Shown: positions 61,200 through 64,000 of the stretch, in pieces
Layout of the letters: each line of letters opens with the position of its first letter
How positions within the stretch are numbered: position 1 is the first letter of the stretch
Source of the DNA: Polytrichum commune
Lineage: Eukaryota; Streptophyta; Polytrichopsida; Polytrichales; Polytrichaceae
Reading direction: 5' to 3'
DNA: 64,000 bases
Assembly: GCA_950295325.1 (NCBI GenBank)
Contig: OX485803.1
Location: 1,924,001-1,988,000 of the forward strand
The notes under the pieces: generated by a model
Told to the model about the DNA's origin: nothing
The model's database searches: none
The model's input: the letters and a program-made list of their open reading frames with translations, nothing else
Program-made: the position numbers and the translations under genes

Positions 61200-62150
61200 A
61201 TCACGACCACTCAAAGGTGGTAGTAGCACATGGGTGAAGAGACTCTTGAGACGCTTGCTTCCTCATAAAGCCACCATTTCTATCTTTCTTACATCAACAA
61301 TAAGATGGTATGTGCTTTCATGGAAATGCAATGAAATCTCACATAATCCTATGAACATTATTTGATAACAAAACTATATAGACCTCACTACTTGATAATA
61401 ATTGGTGTTGCTTAAGGGATTTATGTGATTTCATTTTGAAGTGTTCTATTGGCATGTTATTCTTATTGAAAATATTGGTAGTTTTAGTAATAATAATAAT
61501 AACAACGATAATAATAATATGTAGGTTAAGCACATGGGTGGTTTTAAACCTATATATCCTGGGAAACTCTAAGGTTAACCACAAAGATCTTAGAGTAGAC
61601 CATGTAATGGTAGCTTGAAATCTTCAAGGGTTAAGTTGCGCAAGGACAAAAAAATGTTAGAATGGATGTTTATTGGAAATTTATGGCTATTTCCTTTGTG
61701 TTACTTATACTTGTGTTAAGTTGTAGACTTGGCCATCAAAATGGGTCGTTGACCATCTAACCCAATCCTAGGAGGGAAAAACAATATTTTGCTTTTTTTC
61801 TTCTAACAAATGAAGTTGGAAGAAAGCCCACTTTATTTTGAAGTGCCATGCTAATAATCCTAAAATCGATGTTTTTTTTTAAAATAAAAATAAAATCAAT
61901 GATACCACTGAACTACAAAATGGATGCCATGACATTCAATTCACTGATAGTGTCTGTCCTGCAAACCTACCCATGTTTGTAGTGAAGAGAGATGACATGA
62001 CATGAACTGAACTGAACTCCAAATACGACAAAGCCCGTTATACCCCTCCTAACAAACATTGAGTTATTGTACTTGGATTTACTTCCTCGTAAAAGCAAGT
62101 ACAACATTTCCACTGTGATGTTGAACTTCACCTGCTTCGACTTACCCATG
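61200..62150. other. No gene seen
   Basis: AT-rich, with an (ATA)n run at about 61,490-61,520. Confidence 0.5.
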
Positions 62151-62690
62151 TTTCACACGAGGAATATTCTGTATATTCCTCTAAATCAAGCAGTAATTTT
62201 CCTGAAGTCTTGAATTTGAACTGGTTGTTTCATAAACTCAACAACTTTGATCCATGTTTACATATATATATATATATGGGGGAGAACCCACAGCTAGATA
62301 CAGATGCACTCGTTGAGTTTGAGAAATAATCAATTAAAGTTCAGGATGATGTCAGCATGTCACTGGTTGAAGTTCAGGTTAACCATTTTACAAATAACCA
62401 GTTGAAGTTGAGGAAGATGTTAATAAAAAAATATTGGAAGATGTCAACATGTCATAACATTATTCAGTTCCATAGCAATGTTTAGTAGGACTAATAATAT
62501 TCTACATATATATATACAGTTGTGTTGAGTCTGTTCATATATAAAGTTTGAGATAGAAATTCGAGAATTAGTTTTGAAGGCAACAGACTAATTGACATCT
62601 AGTTACAGATGAACCAGTTGAGTTTGAGAAGTAACCGGTTGAAGTTCAGGACTTCATGAAAATTACCAATCATTGAATAGGATAAAATTT
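62150..62690. repeat. Cluster of three partial hAT-like MITE copies
   Basis: Partial minus-strand copy at about 62,155-62,260 (GAATATTCTGTATATTCCTC, AACTGGTTGTTTCATAAACTCAAC). Partial plus-strand copies at about 62,280-62,460 and 62,580-62,690 (GTTGAGTTTGAGAAATAA; GATGAACCAGTTGAGTTTGAG). No intact ends. A (TA)n run lies between the first two. Confidence 0.55.
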
Positions 62691-64000
62691 CACCTGGTTT
62701 CAGTTCTAATCATAGAACTTGCCCTTGAAAGTGAGTATGTGGGTTGGGGCACATGCTCAGTTCATTACTGTACTAAATTCCGATGAATTTCAATTTTGTG
62801 TTTTAATTTTTCAGTTTGAGATACGCTAACCGGTGGTGATGCTCTTAGCAACTATCGCATAGCATTCATGGGAATGCTCGAGTGAATGAGCTTTATTGAC
62901 TCCACATCGATGTACCTCTCTAGTCATTTAAAATCTCTTAACTTCATGGACATTGAGTCCAATTTCATAGAATTCCATTCTAGCTTAGACTCTTTCAACC
63001 TACCTTCCTCCAATGTCTCTATCTCAAATTTGGGATAAACCCAATAAGATAGATAGATATTGCACTTCCTTGATGGATGGAATTTGAGCTTTTTGTTGTA
63101 TACAAGGTGGGTACATCCAATATGGACAATGTCCTACAATAGTTCTAAAGTATAGGTCCACACTCAAATTTGAACACGCACACATTTAAGAGGAAATCAT
63201 TATAAAATATCTATAAGTTTCATTCTACAAATTTCTAAGAGATTCGAATGAAATCCATATATAACAAGATCAACTTTCGTGTTTCTTATTTGGATTTGCT
63301 AATGTGCCCATGTAATTATTACTTTACTAGCCCACATAATGTTCAAAGTGTCCATGAGTAGGTGCACTCACCTCAACTGCTGTAATTTGTTGAAAATAAG
63401 ACCATGCAATAAGTATTTCCATGCATCCATTAGTGAAAAGCAAACGTCATAATAGCTCTATTGTAAAAACATAACTCCAGGTGTTAATGACTATTGGCCC
63501 ATCCTTGGGGTCAACATACCATCCCTTGAAATTTGATCAATGTGTGCGATCTTGCAATTTTGGGGGTCATTGGTCTTTGCTCACTTAAATTTTCTATGTT
63601 AATTGGGTGCCTTAGGCATGCCTTTGATTAGGAGATCGAAGGTCAAAAACTTGAGAAATGGAGCCTTCTCATTGGTTGGGAACATATCATTTAGTACATT
63701 GTTTATTCTACATATGTGAATTCCTTATATAATAAAATTGGTACGTACTAGTGAACAACTACTGGACAAGCCTACTCTAGTACATTGTTGCTATTTTATG
63801 TCACTTATTGTTTGGGGGGGGGGGGGTCGTAGAGTTTAGAATGTAACTAATTATCAAATATTGTTGGTTGTGATCTATAGTGTCAATAACATTACTTAAA
63901 CCACCCCAATGCATTGTGGGTCCAAGAATCGACTATGCACAATTCCATCATTATTCCCCCTTTTCTAGTTCACTCAACTTGCCTATTATAGCATCTTCTA
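62690..64000. other. No gene seen
   Basis: AT-rich sequence up to the end of the window. Confidence 0.5.
63814..63826. repeat. G13 homopolymer
   Basis: Thirteen G in a row. No partner C-run is seen before the window ends. Confidence 0.95.

Noticed and set aside
1-64000. CRISPR arrays, rRNA, tRNA, LTR retrotransposons
   Set aside because: No regularly spaced identical repeats, no tRNA cloverleaf or rRNA sequence, and no TG..CA long direct repeat pair with internal gag-pol was seen by eye.

Overview
This window looks like nuclear DNA of a land plant with a large, repeat-rich genome. The reasons are one multi-exon gene with GT-AG introns of 120-703 bases, a plant-type receptor-like cytoplasmic kinase product, a Stowaway-type MITE, and long AT-rich gene-poor flanks full of old, decayed transposon copies. 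The divergence of the kinase and the density of relic repeats make me lean towards a fern or lycophyte, but that is inference and the species is not identified.

The only gene supported in full lies on the minus strand (coding part 44,969 down to 38,909, nine coding exons, 1,056 codons). It encodes a protein kinase with an N-terminal nucleotide-alpha-hydrolase/USP-like domain, the plant family often annotated as 'inactive protein kinase SELMODRAFT_444075-like' or PERK-like. All eight splice junctions join in phase and rebuild the conserved kinase motifs. A GC-rich leader/promoter region (about 44,970-46,350) precedes it. Just upstream is a tandem copy of part of that region in which every CpG of the best-aligned part has decayed to TpG or CpA.

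The remaining 55 kb or so is repeat rubble. Recognisable items are: a hAT-like MITE family (four fairly complete copies with 8-bp target-site duplications, one nested in another TIR repeat whose unoccupied counterpart lies elsewhere in the window); a Mutator-like element bounded by G/C homopolymers with a perfect 9-bp target duplication; a Stowaway MITE; several other TIR or foldback elements; tandem duplications of 150-500 bases; a frameshifted LINE endonuclease fragment; and a decayed DNA-methylase-like reading frame at about 51.2-52.5 kb. Two stretches (about 15.0-17.7 kb and 19.0-21.35 kb) are less AT-rich and share no dispersed repeat with the rest of the window. They could hold a non-coding transcript or untranslated exons, but I could not build a gene there.

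I found no rRNA, tRNA or CRISPR array and no intact transposase. I found no convincing new multi-gene system. The most interesting leads are the methylase-like relic, the CpG-decayed promoter duplicate and the transposon insertions with readable target sites.
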